Below, one piece after another: positions 1 through 10,865 of a stretch of 64,000 bases of DNA. Origin of the DNA: Solanum dulcamara (Eukaryota; Streptophyta; Magnoliopsida; Solanales; Solanaceae); assembly GCF_947179165.1 (NCBI RefSeq), contig NC_077244.1:66758144-66822143 (forward strand). The letters are read 5' to 3'. The notes below the pieces were generated by a model that had not been told where the DNA came from, did no database searches, and saw nothing but the letters and a program-made list of their open reading frames with translations. The stretch's first letter is position 1. Each line of letters starts with the position of its first letter. The position numbers and the translations under genes were made by a program.

Positions 1-202
1 CTTGATGTTAGGTCTTCAATGGAAGACTTGAATCCTTGAAACTCTTGAAGGCACCCTTTGTTGGAGATGGATTTGGGGAAGAAGAAGAAGAAGAAGAAGA
101 GAGAAAATATTAGGGCTTTTAGAGAGAGAGAGGGACTGAAAATATGGTCCCAAAACGTCCAAGGATAGGTATATATAATTAGGGAAAAAGTCCAAGTTGC
201 CC
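1..202 (-). mobile_element. Part of a minus-strand LTR, cut by the solo LTR at 203
   Basis: Read on the minus strand, this continues the LTR that begins at 5760 (TGTAACACCCC) and is interrupted by the 203-5158 insertion. It carries a TATA-like ATTATATATA around 167-178, then a CT-rich leader (the GA/GAA runs at 80-135 on the plus strand), as expected around an LTR transcription start. The far end is off the window. A 71-codon minus ORF here has no recognisable product. The LTR assignment is inference from the layout. Confidence 0.5.
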
Positions 203-1038
203 TGTTGACACCCAATTTTGACCCTCAACAACGTAATTTTTACAAATAATAATAATAATACAATAATAATAAAATATATATAAAATTAAATAATAATAAT
301 AATAAATAAAAAAAATGAAATATACATATATGGTATCATCATTTTAAAATAATTTCTCTCTCTCTCTCATTCTATATATATATTTATAAAATAATTCTTG
401 AATATAATATATTTTATTATTTATTCAAAAAAATTGTTTCAAAAGATTTTTATTTTTAAAATAAATAGCTCTGTTAATTAGTTGGATTTTAATTAATAGA
501 CTCATATTTCAAGTTAATTTATTTAAACTGAAGTTAATTATTTACTTTGTAAAAAATAAGAGGTTTGTTAATTAATTAATGCATACTCATATTATTTTAA
601 TTTTAGACTTCTTCAATTTTAATTAAATTAAAATAATTGGCTTTTATAAAACCATGCATATTTTCAAGTGTATTTTAAATAATTTGTTATCTTCATAACA
701 CATGCATTTTTTTTGTTATATAGTCATTATCTCTTAGTAATATTTAAATTTGACTTATAAAAAGAAAATTATTATTTTACAATAATTAATTATTTCGTAA
801 ATTAATAATTAGTTACAATGAGGTTAATCATTTTACTTTTGTTAAAATTAAGAAGATCGTAAATTAATTCGTCTAATTTGATAACCAATTTCACTAATTA
901 ATTTTACGTTTTCATTACTTCTCCTAAATAACAAATAATTAATATTGAATTAACAATTTTTTTTATTATTTTTATTCTTCCATTAATACTACAACACGCA
1001 AATAATATATATGCCATCTCCTCATCAAAAAATAAAAA

Positions 1039-1070
<32 letters not shown>

Positions 1071-1216
1071 TAAAGAAATTAAAAAATATATATATTATTT
1101 ATTCATCCGAAAATAAAAATAATTAAAAATAAAATAATAATATTCTGCACACCTTTTTGTCCCTCTTTTAAATAATAATAATAAATAAATAAATAAATAA
1201 TGTTAATCTTCCGTAA

Positions 1217-1249
<33 letters not shown>

Positions 1250-1413
1250 TATATATTTTAATTTACTACCCATACCTATATTAATACTATATTAATAATG
1301 CCCATCACCCGTTGTCCCCTATTTAAAAAATAAATAATAATAAATATTAAATAATAATAAAATATATAATTGTTTTCTTTTCATCCAAATAATTTTAAAA
1401 AATGAATATAATA

Positions 1414-1444
<31 letters not shown>

Positions 1445-1952
1445 TCATCCGATTTTTTTTATTTATTATTATTTTTTATTTATCTTTTTAATAAAAATTA
1501 AAACATTAATATTATTTTAATCCACGCGTGCCCCGCCCATCATTCTTTGTCCATTTTAATATATATTCACCCGAATTCCTATTTAAAAAATAAAAAATAT
1601 GTATAAAAAATAAAAAATATGTATTCTTTCATCCGAATTTTTTTTTTAAAAATAAAAATAAAAATATATATATAATAAATAATTCATCCGATTTTTTTTA
1701 AAATAAAAAATATAAATAAAATATATATATACACATTCTTTGTCCCCCTTCCCATATCCTATACCATTTTATATTCCACGCTTGTCCCCTGCACATATAC
1801 TCATATTAATATTATATCTCTTTTCCAAAATATATATATTCAAATCCGATTTTATTTTTAAAATAAATAATTAATGAAATAAAAATAAATAATATTAATT
1901 TATACCACGCGTCCCCATATATATATATATATATATATATGTATATCCGCGC

Positions 1953-2090
1953 ATGCCCCTTCCCATCCCCCTTTTTCTTTTTTCCAGAAAATACTTTAAA
2001 TTAACTAACCCATGCTTGTCCCCTCCACCCCCCTTTTCTTTTTTTCAGAAAATATTTTTTAAATTAACTAACCATTCTTGTCCCCTCCCA
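1953..2090. repeat. Two tandem copies of a ~68-bp unit in the LTR
   Basis: Two successive units each contain a CCCCTTTT/CTTTTTTCAGAAAATA block, an AAATTAACTAACC block and a CTTGTCCCCTCC block. They lie in the upstream (U3-like) part of the 203-5158 LTR. The TTGTCCCC word also recurs upstream near 1312 and 1785. Confidence 0.6.
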
Positions 2091-2252
2091 TCTCCCCATA
2101 CATATATATATTTAATGTACATTTTGTCTTCTTTAAAAAAAAGCATAACTAGTAATAAAATAAAAGAAATAAATATATATATATATATAAATAATTAATA
2201 ATAATAATCGGCTATATATATAAAAGATGTACATATATATAGACATATATTC

Positions 2253-2255
<3 letters not shown>

Positions 2256-2304
<49 letters not shown>
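2256..2304. repeat. (TA)n microsatellite
   Basis: About 24 TA units in a row inside the LTR. Shorter TA runs occur at about 1419-1440 and 1918-1941. They explain the YIYIYI-type ORFs seen in this stretch, which are not genes. Confidence 0.9.
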
Positions 2305-2309
<5 letters not shown>

Positions 2310-2452
2310 AAATAACATTCATTATTATAATAATAATTTTACTCATCCAACATACATTCCATGCGTGTTTTCCTTTATATACCAAATAATACTATTTACC
2401 CATTATATATATATTCATCGGCCAACCTATTCAAAAAAATAATATTATAATA

Positions 2453-2670
2453 TTCATTCCGCATTATTTTAATATATTGCCCATTCCGCATTATTTAAAT
2501 ATTCCACCCATTTCGTATTTATTATTATTTTCCGCCGTTCCGTATTATTTTAATAATCCGCCCATTCCGCATTATTTAAATATTCCGCCCATTTCGTATT
2601 AATTATTATTTTTCCGCCGTTCCGCATTATTTTATATTTTCGTCCACTCCGCATTATTTTAATCATTCGT
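2453..2670. repeat. Degenerate tandem repeat with CCGCATTATTT words
   Basis: Words such as CCCATTCCGCATTATTTAA, CCCATTTCGTATT and CCGCCGTTCCG recur every 35-45 bp, with a higher-order period near 100 bp. The array sits just upstream of the TATA box at 2704, the place where LTR enhancer repeats are commonly found. Any regulatory role is inference. Confidence 0.6.
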
Positions 2671-2703
2671 TTTACTTTTATTTTTATTTTAATTTCCATA
2701 TCC

Positions 2704-2713
2704 CTATAAATAG
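2704..2713 (+). promoter_or_regulatory. TATA box of the long LTR
   Basis: CTATAAATAG stands in a GC-richer setting (CCCTATAAATAGAGGG) within otherwise AT-rich DNA. A transcription start about 30 bp downstream would lie near the G-run at 2733-2743, marking the U3/R border of the solo LTR. Confidence 0.55.
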
Positions 2714-3086
2714 AGGGATTGGACAGAAGGAAAGGGGGGGGGGCTTACACTTACACGGACAGGAGAAGAAAAAAAAAACGCAGACAAAAAAAATTAACTC
2801 TTACACTGATTTTGAATATTTCTTTCAAAGTATTTTTGAATTTGCATTTAGCTTTACTTTTAAAAACGAGGGTAGATTAATGACCAAATCATCCCCGTTC
2901 ACTGCCATGCAACAGGTAATATTTACTTCATGTTCCTTTGTTTTATTCGTTGTCATTATGCTTAAATATTATCCTAAAAAATGCTAGCCTCCTAATTTCG
3001 TCACTCTCTTTTTGTTTGCATGAACACTTCGGGAGCAAAAATGGAGTTTCAATGTAATCTTCATTCCCTCACATGGAGCCGATATC

Positions 3087-3348
3087 CTTATTATTATTTT
3101 TACTATTGTTATTATTATTATTATTATTGTCGTTATTATTATTATTTTTAATTATTATTGCTATTATTATTAGTAGTATATTTTATTTTCTGTTATTACT
3201 ATTATTATTATTATTATTATTATTTTCGCTATCAATATTATTAATAGAAGTAGTAGTATGTTTATTTTTCTGTTAGTATTACTATTATTATTATTTTTAA
3301 TTATTATTGCTATTATTATTATTAGTATATTTTATTTTCTGTTATTAC

Positions 3349-3385
<37 letters not shown>

Positions 3386-3457
3386 TTCGCTATCAATATT
3401 ATTAATAGAAGTAGTAGTATGTTTATTTTTCTGTTAGTATTACCATTATTATTATTA

Positions 3458-3492
<35 letters not shown>

Positions 3493-3565
3493 TTCGTTAT
3501 TCATATTAATATTATTATTTTCATTATTAATATTATTAATAGAAGCAGTAGTATGTTTATTTTTC

Positions 3566-3638
<73 letters not shown>

Positions 3639-3955
3639 GTTATTATTGTTATTGTTATTATTATTTTCGTTATTATTATTATTATTATTATTAGTAGTAG
3701 TATATATTCTTATTATTACCGTTTTTTTTTAATTATTATTATTAGTATTTTATTTACTGTTAGCATTATTATTATTATTATTATTACTATTATTAATATT
3801 TTCGTAATTATTATTATCATTATTATTAGTACATTTTGTTTACTGCTATTATTATTAATATTACTATTATTATTATTATTGTGTTATTATTAGTATTGTT
3901 ATTTTCGTTATTAATATTATTAGTAGTTATAATTGTATTTTTATTTTTTACTGTT

Positions 3956-3988
<33 letters not shown>

Positions 3989-4600
3989 TTCGTTATTATT
4001 ATTATCATCATTATTATTAGTATATTTTATATCATTAGTATTATTATTATTATTATTAGTAGTAGTATATATATTTTTATTTTACTATTTTTATTATTAA
4101 TATTATTAGTATATTTTATTTCTGTTAGTATTGTTATTATTATATTTTATTATTATTATTATTATTATCATTGTTATTTTTATGGCTATTATTATTATGG
4201 TATTATTGTTATAATCATTATTATTATTTTTTATTATTATCGTTATTATTATTATCATCATTATCGTATTTATTATTATTGTTGTTGTTATTTACTGTTA
4301 TTATTATTATTATTATTTATCATATTATATTTATTATTTATCATATTATTATTATTATTTATCGTATTATTATTATTATATATTTTTTTACTACCGTTAT
4401 TATTATTATTATACTTTATTATTATTATTATTATCATTGTTATTATTATTATGACTATTATTATTGTTATTGTTATTGTTGCATTATTGTTATTATGATT
4501 GTTGTTATTATTATTACTATCATTAGTATTATTATTACTATTATTATTATTACTATTATTACTATTACTACTATTATTATTATTATTATTATTATCATTA
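3087..4600. repeat. 1.5-kb ATT/TTA trinucleotide tract
   Basis: Almost pure TTA/ATT units broken by GTT, TCG, AGT and CTA variants. Blocks such as TTTTCGTTATTATTA and AGTAGTAGTATGTTTATTTTTCTGTTA recur, so the tract grew partly by duplication of longer units and not only by one-triplet slippage. All ORFs in it are Leu/Ile/Tyr or Asn/Ile homopolymers and are not genes. It lies in the R/U5-like part of the 203-5158 LTR. Confidence 0.95.
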
Positions 4601-5158
4601 CATGTTAAATTTGCTTTTATAATGTGAATATGTTCTCACTAATGCAATAGCTAACATTATATAGATATTTAGATTTGTGAACTTTTAATTAAAATGAGTC
4701 ATCATAATAAAAGAAACCTATATTTTTATTTAAGGCTAAATTATTAGTAAAAAATACCGCATTTAAACACGCACTTATTTCATGCAATAAGCAATATTTG
4801 CCTAATAATTTCAAGTTCAAAAATCTTTTTCCATGTAATTACTAAGCTTCATTTTCAAAATTTTTGAACAACTTTTTATAGTTTTAATCTAAACCTAAGT
4901 TTGGCCGGTAATCGTTTTTAACGAATCTTGAAGGATGCCTAACCCCTTCCCTTTAGGATAACTAGAACCCTTATCTAGAATCTCGTAAGCTAAGTAGACC
5001 ACTAATCAGAGATCATTTTTAGCATTAAATAAGTTAATTATTTAGGTATCCTAATTTACCTTAAAAATAATTAGGTGGCGACTCCTTAAAATTAAATAAT
5101 TTAGGAATCATCAATATGTTGTACACCGTTTGACCTCGAGTTAAAATGGGGTATAACA

Positions 5159-5760
5159 TGCCCCTCTTCAAAAATCTGAAAAATTGGGCAAAAGTCTTGC
5201 TGGCGCTATAGTGGCGCGTCGCGCCACTGCAGCGCCAAGCCAAAATAGGCCTAAAACCCTGCACATCTAATAGTGGCGCGTCGCGCCAAGGATCAAACTA
5301 CTGAGGCTGTTTTCTGGCGCTATAGTGGCGCGTCGCGCCACTGGGGCGCCAAGCCTATATTTCGCCCAGGCCTGAATATTCCTGCAGTGCTAGTTCGTAG
5401 TAAAATGGCCATAACTTTTGATTCCGAACTCCAAAAATTGCAATCTTGGTGGCGTTGGAAAGAAGACTCAAAGACCTTTAATTTGGTAGGTTGTGGGCCA
5501 CCCAGTTCTTTATATAATAGGAGATATGGTCGTTTGAAGTTGACCCTTAAACTAACTCGTCCGAAAACTTAATCAATTGGAGTTCTTTGGACTCGACTTG
5601 GTGTTAGAGATCCCTTATGACCCCTAAACACATCTAACACACTTCAAATACTTAGGAATTAATCCTAACTCATGTGTAGAATTACAAGTCCTCCAGTTCG
5701 AGTCTACCCACACGTGAAGAAATGTTCAAATCTTAGCGAAAAATTTTGAGGGGTGTTACA
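5159..5760 (-). mobile_element. Minus-strand LTR, proximal part
   Basis: Read from 5760 leftwards it begins TGTAACACCCCTC, a typical LTR start. It is preceded on the minus strand by a purine tract (AGTGAAGGAGAAGAT, plus 5761-5775) that fits a polypurine primer. The LTR continues across the TGCCC insertion site into 1-202. It contains three GC-rich palindromes (5212-5340). ORFs of 67 and 99 codons here show no known domain and probably reflect lower stop density. Confidence 0.55.
5212..5340. repeat. Three copies of a GC palindrome, TGGCGCG-T-CGCGCCA
   Basis: The 15-bp perfect palindrome TGGCGCGTCGCGCCA occurs at 5212-5226, 5274-5288 and 5326-5340. Copies 1 and 3 are preceded by CTGGCGCTATAG, and copies 1 and 3 are followed by CTG(C/G)(A/G)GCGCC. 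The cluster is CpG-rich in an AT-rich region and lies in the U3-like part of the minus-strand LTR. Confidence 0.85.
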
Positions 5761-5775
5761 ATCTTCTCCTTCACT

Positions 5776-7072
5776 TAGTAAACTCTACTGACCCTGCAAC
5801 CAGACTATGCCAAATGGCATAGTAAAAGTAGTATCAGTATAAACAACACGTACTGATAGGCATCATAGTTCAACCTGATACCTACCGCATAATATATGAA
5901 CAAAAAAATAAGAGAGATCATAATAATTAAACTTTATTAATTTGTCCATCCCAACCAATAGGCACCCTCCTTACCCTCACCCTGAAGGTCTTTACCACTC
6001 TACACTCTAGAGATTAACTACCCACTCTAGTTACAATTTAAGACCTGTGGGTCATAGGCCCACCTTACTACTGTTCACTCACTCCAACAGTCTTCACCTG
6101 ACAACCTTAACTGCCCAATAATTTTCCCCAGCCTTTACTGGTTTGGTCTAATTGTCTCACAACATAAGGGTCTATCCATCTCATGACTGCACTTCCTAAC
6201 TAAACCCGGTTTAGACAACCACTACTACTCCCACCATCACTCGTGGGACCTTCATTGATAAAACCATCTGTGAACAAGCAACTTCCCACTCTAAGCCTAT
6301 GGACATAAAACACTTCCTACAACACATAAATTACACCAAGCCTAATACATACCCATTCTCTTACCACCATAAGTTCATACATACTCGCATCCCTTTATAA
6401 CTATTACACCTCAACTCAAGGTTCCTTCATAAGTCCTTTATCCCGGGGTTCATTTACTTCTAACATTATTATTACATGCAAATATCGATATCATAAAGTC
6501 CTCTCATGGAACCATCCACACACACATACTTGGTTTTCTTAGGGGACCCAATCCAGTCATATATATACGGAACGTGACACCCGATTCAAAAATGTGTTAG
6601 AACGTGACAACCAATTTAAATATGTATCGAAACGTGACACCCGATTCAAATATATATCAGAACGTGATACCCGATCCAAGTATACAAACCAACCACAATT
6701 ATCAACAATAGACCTCTTTATATCACCAAAAACAGATCCATCACAATACGTGACAACACTTAATCATTTCATCAAGTCTAACCTGTTTCCCTCAATCATA
6801 CACACCTATGCATATCATGAAGCAATTTAACAAGCACATTGAAGATTTTGCAGAAATTATCACTTCTAACTTACACTTGTGAGAAGTGGGAGAAATAAGA
6901 AATTTGCGACTTAAGTTCTGACCTACGACCTCCCGCTCTAGCGGCCATACTCCCGCTCTGGTAACGTCGCTGAGGCGGGACCATCCCGCTCTGGCGGGAT
7001 GACGGAACCCAGTCGAGTAAGTTTCTTGCGATTTCTTTTAAATCATGATTAACGACGGTTCCGGTCGTTACA
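5776..7072 (+). mobile_element. LTR-like remnant ending GGTCGTTACA
   Basis: The right end (CGGTTCCGGTCGTTACA, to 7072) matches the style of the solo LTR ending at 43274, and both contain tandem AACGTGACACCCGAT repeats (here 6568-6690). No convincing left end or target duplication was found, so it may be a truncated LTR or part of the internal region of the minus-strand element whose LTR ends at 5760. The 78-codon ORF at 6594-6830 is just the repeat translated. Confidence 0.45.
6568..6690 (+). repeat. Tandem ~30-bp repeat, AACGTGACACCCGATTCAAA type
   Basis: Four diverged units of about 30-33 bp. The same unit family forms the array at 41815-41975 inside another LTR. Confidence 0.75.
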
Positions 7073-7426
7073 ACTTCTGATTATCTCAAACTCTTGATTA
7101 TTCTACAATGTGTCAGTGTTTACTTTTGAGCAAGATGCAATCTATCAACTCATGTACATGATTCATTTGGTTTATCACTTTATTTCTAAGCGATTTTTTA
7201 TTATTTTTTAAATGTCAGATCTGAATGGGTAAATCTATAAAAATCAACAACCAATAAATCTATAACCAATAAGTCAATATCTTAATGGTTCTATAGTAAT
7301 TTAATATGTCTATAAATCAATAATCGATAAGTCGAATCGATAAATTTCAAAATTAAACCAAATCGAACTAATCGATATGCAGCCCTACAATTGTGCGATA
7401 GTAAAAGTAGTATTCTAGTTACAAAT

Positions 7427-8436
7427 GTTTATCAATCCAGCTAAAGTTATGAAATCCATACAATCTTACTGTAGGAGCTACATATGGTTGGGTACTAATG
7501 CCATTATCAGGAAAGCCTTCGTATCATGGGAAAAGATGTGTCTCCCTAAGGCAGCAGGAGGATATAATCTCATTAATTTCAAAATATGAAACAAGGCGGC
7601 TATACTAAAAATGTGTTGGAATATAGCTACCAAGCAAAACAAATTATAAATTAAGTGGATCGATAGTTACTATATCAAGGGGCTGACCATGGAGGAACTA
7701 AGGGTGCCTCAACAGGCAAGTTGGATGGTGAGAAAAGTCTCGAACACCAAAAACAATCTAAATCTTCTCTAAATACCAATTGGCAGTAAATGAAGTATTA
7801 TTAGGCAACTCTACTTCAAGTTGCTTGGGGATCACCTCAAAGTAGCTTGGAGAGGACTAATGTTCAACAATTTAGCAACTCTAAAGGCTACTTTCACTTT
7901 ATGGCTGCAAGTGCAAGGTTGACTACTATCCTCAAATGGGGCTTGCTGAAGGATCCTAACTGTATTATGTGCAAACATGAACCATAAACTAGAAATCACC
8001 TATTTGCAGAATGTTCGTACTCATGGGATGTTTGGACTAGACTACTACAATAGCTGCAAATTGCAATTCCACCACCTCAAATTTGGGATGCAATGCACCA
8101 TTGGATCCTACAACATATTAAAGGCAAAACTCAAAAGGCCAAAGCTCTACTGATTGTATACACTGAATTCATTCATGCTATATGGAAGAAGAGAAATATT
8201 TGAATATTTGAGAAGGAGACCTCTGGAAACAATATAGCATGAAGTGTGGCGTGCGACTGCAATGTGTGAGCCTTGACAACTGTCAGACATATGCTAGATA
8301 ATTGCAAATGTTAGAAGTTTTGAGTAGATAGGAGTTATAGCAGTAGTAATGTGTAAGGAAAAGCAGGATGTGGTAGCCTGACTTCGCTATGTAAATACAC
8401 TCTTTGGTGATTAATAAAAAGTTAAATAATTATCAA
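7427..8436 (+). mobile_element. 5'-truncated LINE, 3' end of reverse transcriptase ORF, decayed
   Basis: Broken reading frames on the plus strand give LINE C-terminal motifs. The first is a segment like KMCLPKAAGGYNLINF (about 7535-7590). Then follows a zinc-binding RT-like segment with C-x2-C and H spacing around 7960-8010 (NCIMCKHEP...RNHLFAEC). Last is a tail containing IWKKRNI near 8180. In-frame stops are frequent. The 3' end runs into an A-rich tail, and an imperfect target duplication (AAAAGTAGTATT...ACAAA) brackets it at about 7403-7426 and 8437-8462. Confidence 0.65.
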
Positions 8437-8462
8437 AAAAAGTAGTATTTATATTACAAACG

Positions 8463-9370
8463 ATAATGTTTCTAAAACAAAAGAATAAACATGCCTGTCT
8501 TATATTTGAAGGATCAAAATGAATCCATTCTCATAAATGAGGGATAATTTTAGCCCATTTTTTTTAAAAATATACCCTTTAATTTTGCGAAATGATCAAA
8601 TATACCTATATGAAATTTTATCTTTATGAAAAAAAAAACTTTAAAAATTAATTTAAATTAGTTTTTTTCACTTTCGTTAGACGAAAAGATATAACTGAGC
8701 TATTTGTGTAATGGTATGAATATATGTAAATCACTTTTGTAACGAAGGATATATATTCTCTAAATCGCAAAGTTAATAGGTATATCAAGCCCCTTTCCAT
8801 TTATTCTATAATCAATTAGGGGTCATTTGGTTCCCATTATTCTATAAGCAATTAGGGGTCATTTGATTCGCAAATTAAAGTACAACTTACATAAATCACA
8901 TAGTGTAAAGGCTAATTACCATTTTTCCATACTTTTTTTTAATTTACATAAATTCCTTAAAAATATGATAATTCGGATACATTAATTCAGTAATTCAGAT
9001 ACATTAATTAGAGTTTTATATATCAACAGGTATCATTTAAAGCATGATACATTAAACATAGAGATAATTTATGAATCAGAATTAATGTATCCAGATTATT
9101 GAATTAATATATCTAAATTACTGAATCAATGTATCTGGATGGAAATAAGAGATTTTTGAATTTTTTAAAAATGGATGAGAGTAATGAAAAATATGATAAA
9201 TAAAAGAGTGTAATTAAATAAGTTTTCCCAAATTAAATTATCTCGAAATCATAATCATTTGGTACATCTTATCACACATACTAAACGACTTCTTATAGTT
9301 TATATATATATATATATGAAAATAATGGAGTTTGTTTTCTTTATTTATTTGAAGATATATTAAATATAAA
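8463..9370. other. AT-rich intergenic, no gene recognised
   Basis: No coding signal. CAATTAGGGGTCATTTG(G/A)TT occurs twice, about 35 bp apart (8812-8880), and there is a short TA run at 9301-9317. The 80-codon minus ORF at 9238-9480 overlaps the start of the kinase duplication block and has no family features. Confidence 0.5.
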
Positions 9371-9499
9371 CTGAAGTTTGCAACTTGCACAATTTCTCCT
9401 ATTGTGAGAGGGAAAACAGAAAAGTTAGGAAACAAATCACAACTTATGTTCGTTTCTGAAGTGAATGACTTAGCATTCAAGTTTAACCCTTTTAATAAA

Positions 9500-10625
9500 G
9501 GCGAAATGGTCTAATATATCCTTGTATTTATATGAGTTTGTATTCTGGATTTTTTTACTTAATCATTTGTCAACTGAATTCTTAAATTCAATTAAAATGA
9601 GGCTTTTAAACCCCTCCAACCATTTGTGTAGCTCACTCTCCCTTACATAAATGACATGTCATAGCCATATTAGATATATTAATGCCATGTGATATTTATT
9701 TCATTAACTTTTTTTAATTAACTATAACAAAAAATTTTACTCCATAAAAGACAAAATAATAAGTTTTGTGTTTTGTATTTTTTAAAAATAAAATAAAATA
9801 ATTATTTCTCACCTTTCCTCTACCTCCCTCAACCCACAACCATCATTAACACCATCTTCATTCCGCTAATTCTTTTCTCCATTGTTGCCAATAAATCACC
9901 ATTAAAATACCTTAATATATTCTAATATTTGTACACAATTTTACAACACAATTAATATAATTTCACAAATACATTCAACAATCATTTTTCATCCTTCAAG
10001 TCTATTGAATCTTTGTCACTTTATGAGTTGTAAATTACTCGAAAAAATAGAAAGAAAAAATAAATCTACAACAACACATTTTTGTTTCTCTTGGAAGAAA
10101 GAAAATATGAAAAAAAAGAAAGAGAAAAAAGAAATTAGAGGGCTGGAAAGGGGAAAAAGAGAGAAATGGGGGTGAGGAGAAGGAAGAAAAAAGATTGGGA
10201 AGGATGAGAAGGAAGAAAAAAGAATTTGGGAGGAAATGGGGGTGGGGATGGGTGAAGAAGATGGTTGGGTCGGGGGTGGGTGAAAAAGATGGTTGGGGCT
10301 GGGATGACTATGGGTATGCGTGAAGAAGATTGTTGGGGCGGAAATGGGGTGGGGATGGCTGAAAAAGAAGGAGGGCAGGGCGAAAAAGTTTTTTTTAAAA
10401 ATAATTTTAATATATTTAAAGTTAAATATGATATTCACTTGCTTCTACATGAGTGTAGTTACACTCTTTTGCCAACTCAACTATCTTAATACCAGGTAAG
10501 CTTGGTCAATAGTGAGAGAGGTTTAGTATATTATGTTTTACTCAGTTTAGGAGTACAGTTGATATAAATGGTTAAGTAGAAGACTTCAGAATACAAACTC
10601 ATACAAGTACGAAGTCCATTTCGCC
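9500..10625. mobile_element. MULE-like non-autonomous element (1126 bp)
   Basis: The ends are perfect 10-bp inverted repeats (GGCGAAATGG...CCATTTCGCC), extending imperfectly over about 50 bp (GAGTTTGTATTCTG on both arms). It is flanked by a 9-bp duplication TTTAATAAA (9491-9499 and 10626-10634), the length typical of Mutator-like elements. The kinase copy 2 locus shows the uninterrupted sequence at 14200-14225. The interior is AT-rich with a G-rich block (10140-10390). The Pro/Phe-rich ORF at 10016-10438 is low complexity and no transposase is visible. Confidence 0.75.
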
Positions 10626-10865
10626 TTTAATAAATCACAACTTATATAAGTGTGTGTTATTTAATGGTAAATATATTTTAAATTTCCATATGTTAAAAGT
10701 AAATAAGGAAAAATTTAACAGAAGTTCGCCTACTCACACTATGAAAGGGAAAACCAAAAAAATTAGGAAACAAATTTCCTATATATAACACTCACAAAAA
10801 CATGCTCCGAAATTATTCAAAGAAGGAAAAAATACTCTGAAACCATTCAAAGGGAAAATAGTGTA

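Larger units (their letters stand above)
203..5158 (+). mobile_element. Solo LTR, about 4.96 kb, Ogre/Tat-like
   Basis: It begins TGTTGACACCC and ends GGGGTATAACA, so the termini are TG...CA. It is flanked by a perfect 5-bp duplication TGCCC (198-202 and 5159-5163). No coding domains lie inside and no second LTR is visible, so a solo LTR left by LTR-LTR recombination is the simplest reading. Very AT-rich sequence fills 240-2700, a TATA box lies near 2704, a 1.5-kb ATT-type tract fills 3087-4600, and a more conserved tail (4870-5158) contains GGTGGCGACTCC. Such a long LTR is typical of Tat/Ogre Ty3/gypsy elements. The family name is inference; the boundaries and TSD are seen directly. Confidence 0.8.

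Noticed and set aside
3073..4608. ORFs up to 220 codons rich in Ile, Leu, Tyr or Asn
   Set aside because: Translation of the ATT tract; no normal protein composition.
6568..6690. CRISPR-like array of regularly spaced repeats
   Set aside because: Units are diverged and contiguous, with no unique spacers, in a plant LTR; the same holds for 41815-41975.
5754..7072. A complete solo LTR from TGTTACA (5754) to GTTACA (7072)
   Set aside because: The 5-bp flanks (AGGGG and ACTTC) do not match, and TGTTACA at 5754-5760 is better read as the start of the minus-strand LTR.
10016..10438. 140-codon minus ORF rich in Phe, Ser and Pro
   Set aside because: Complement of a G/A-rich low-complexity block inside the MULE-like element.
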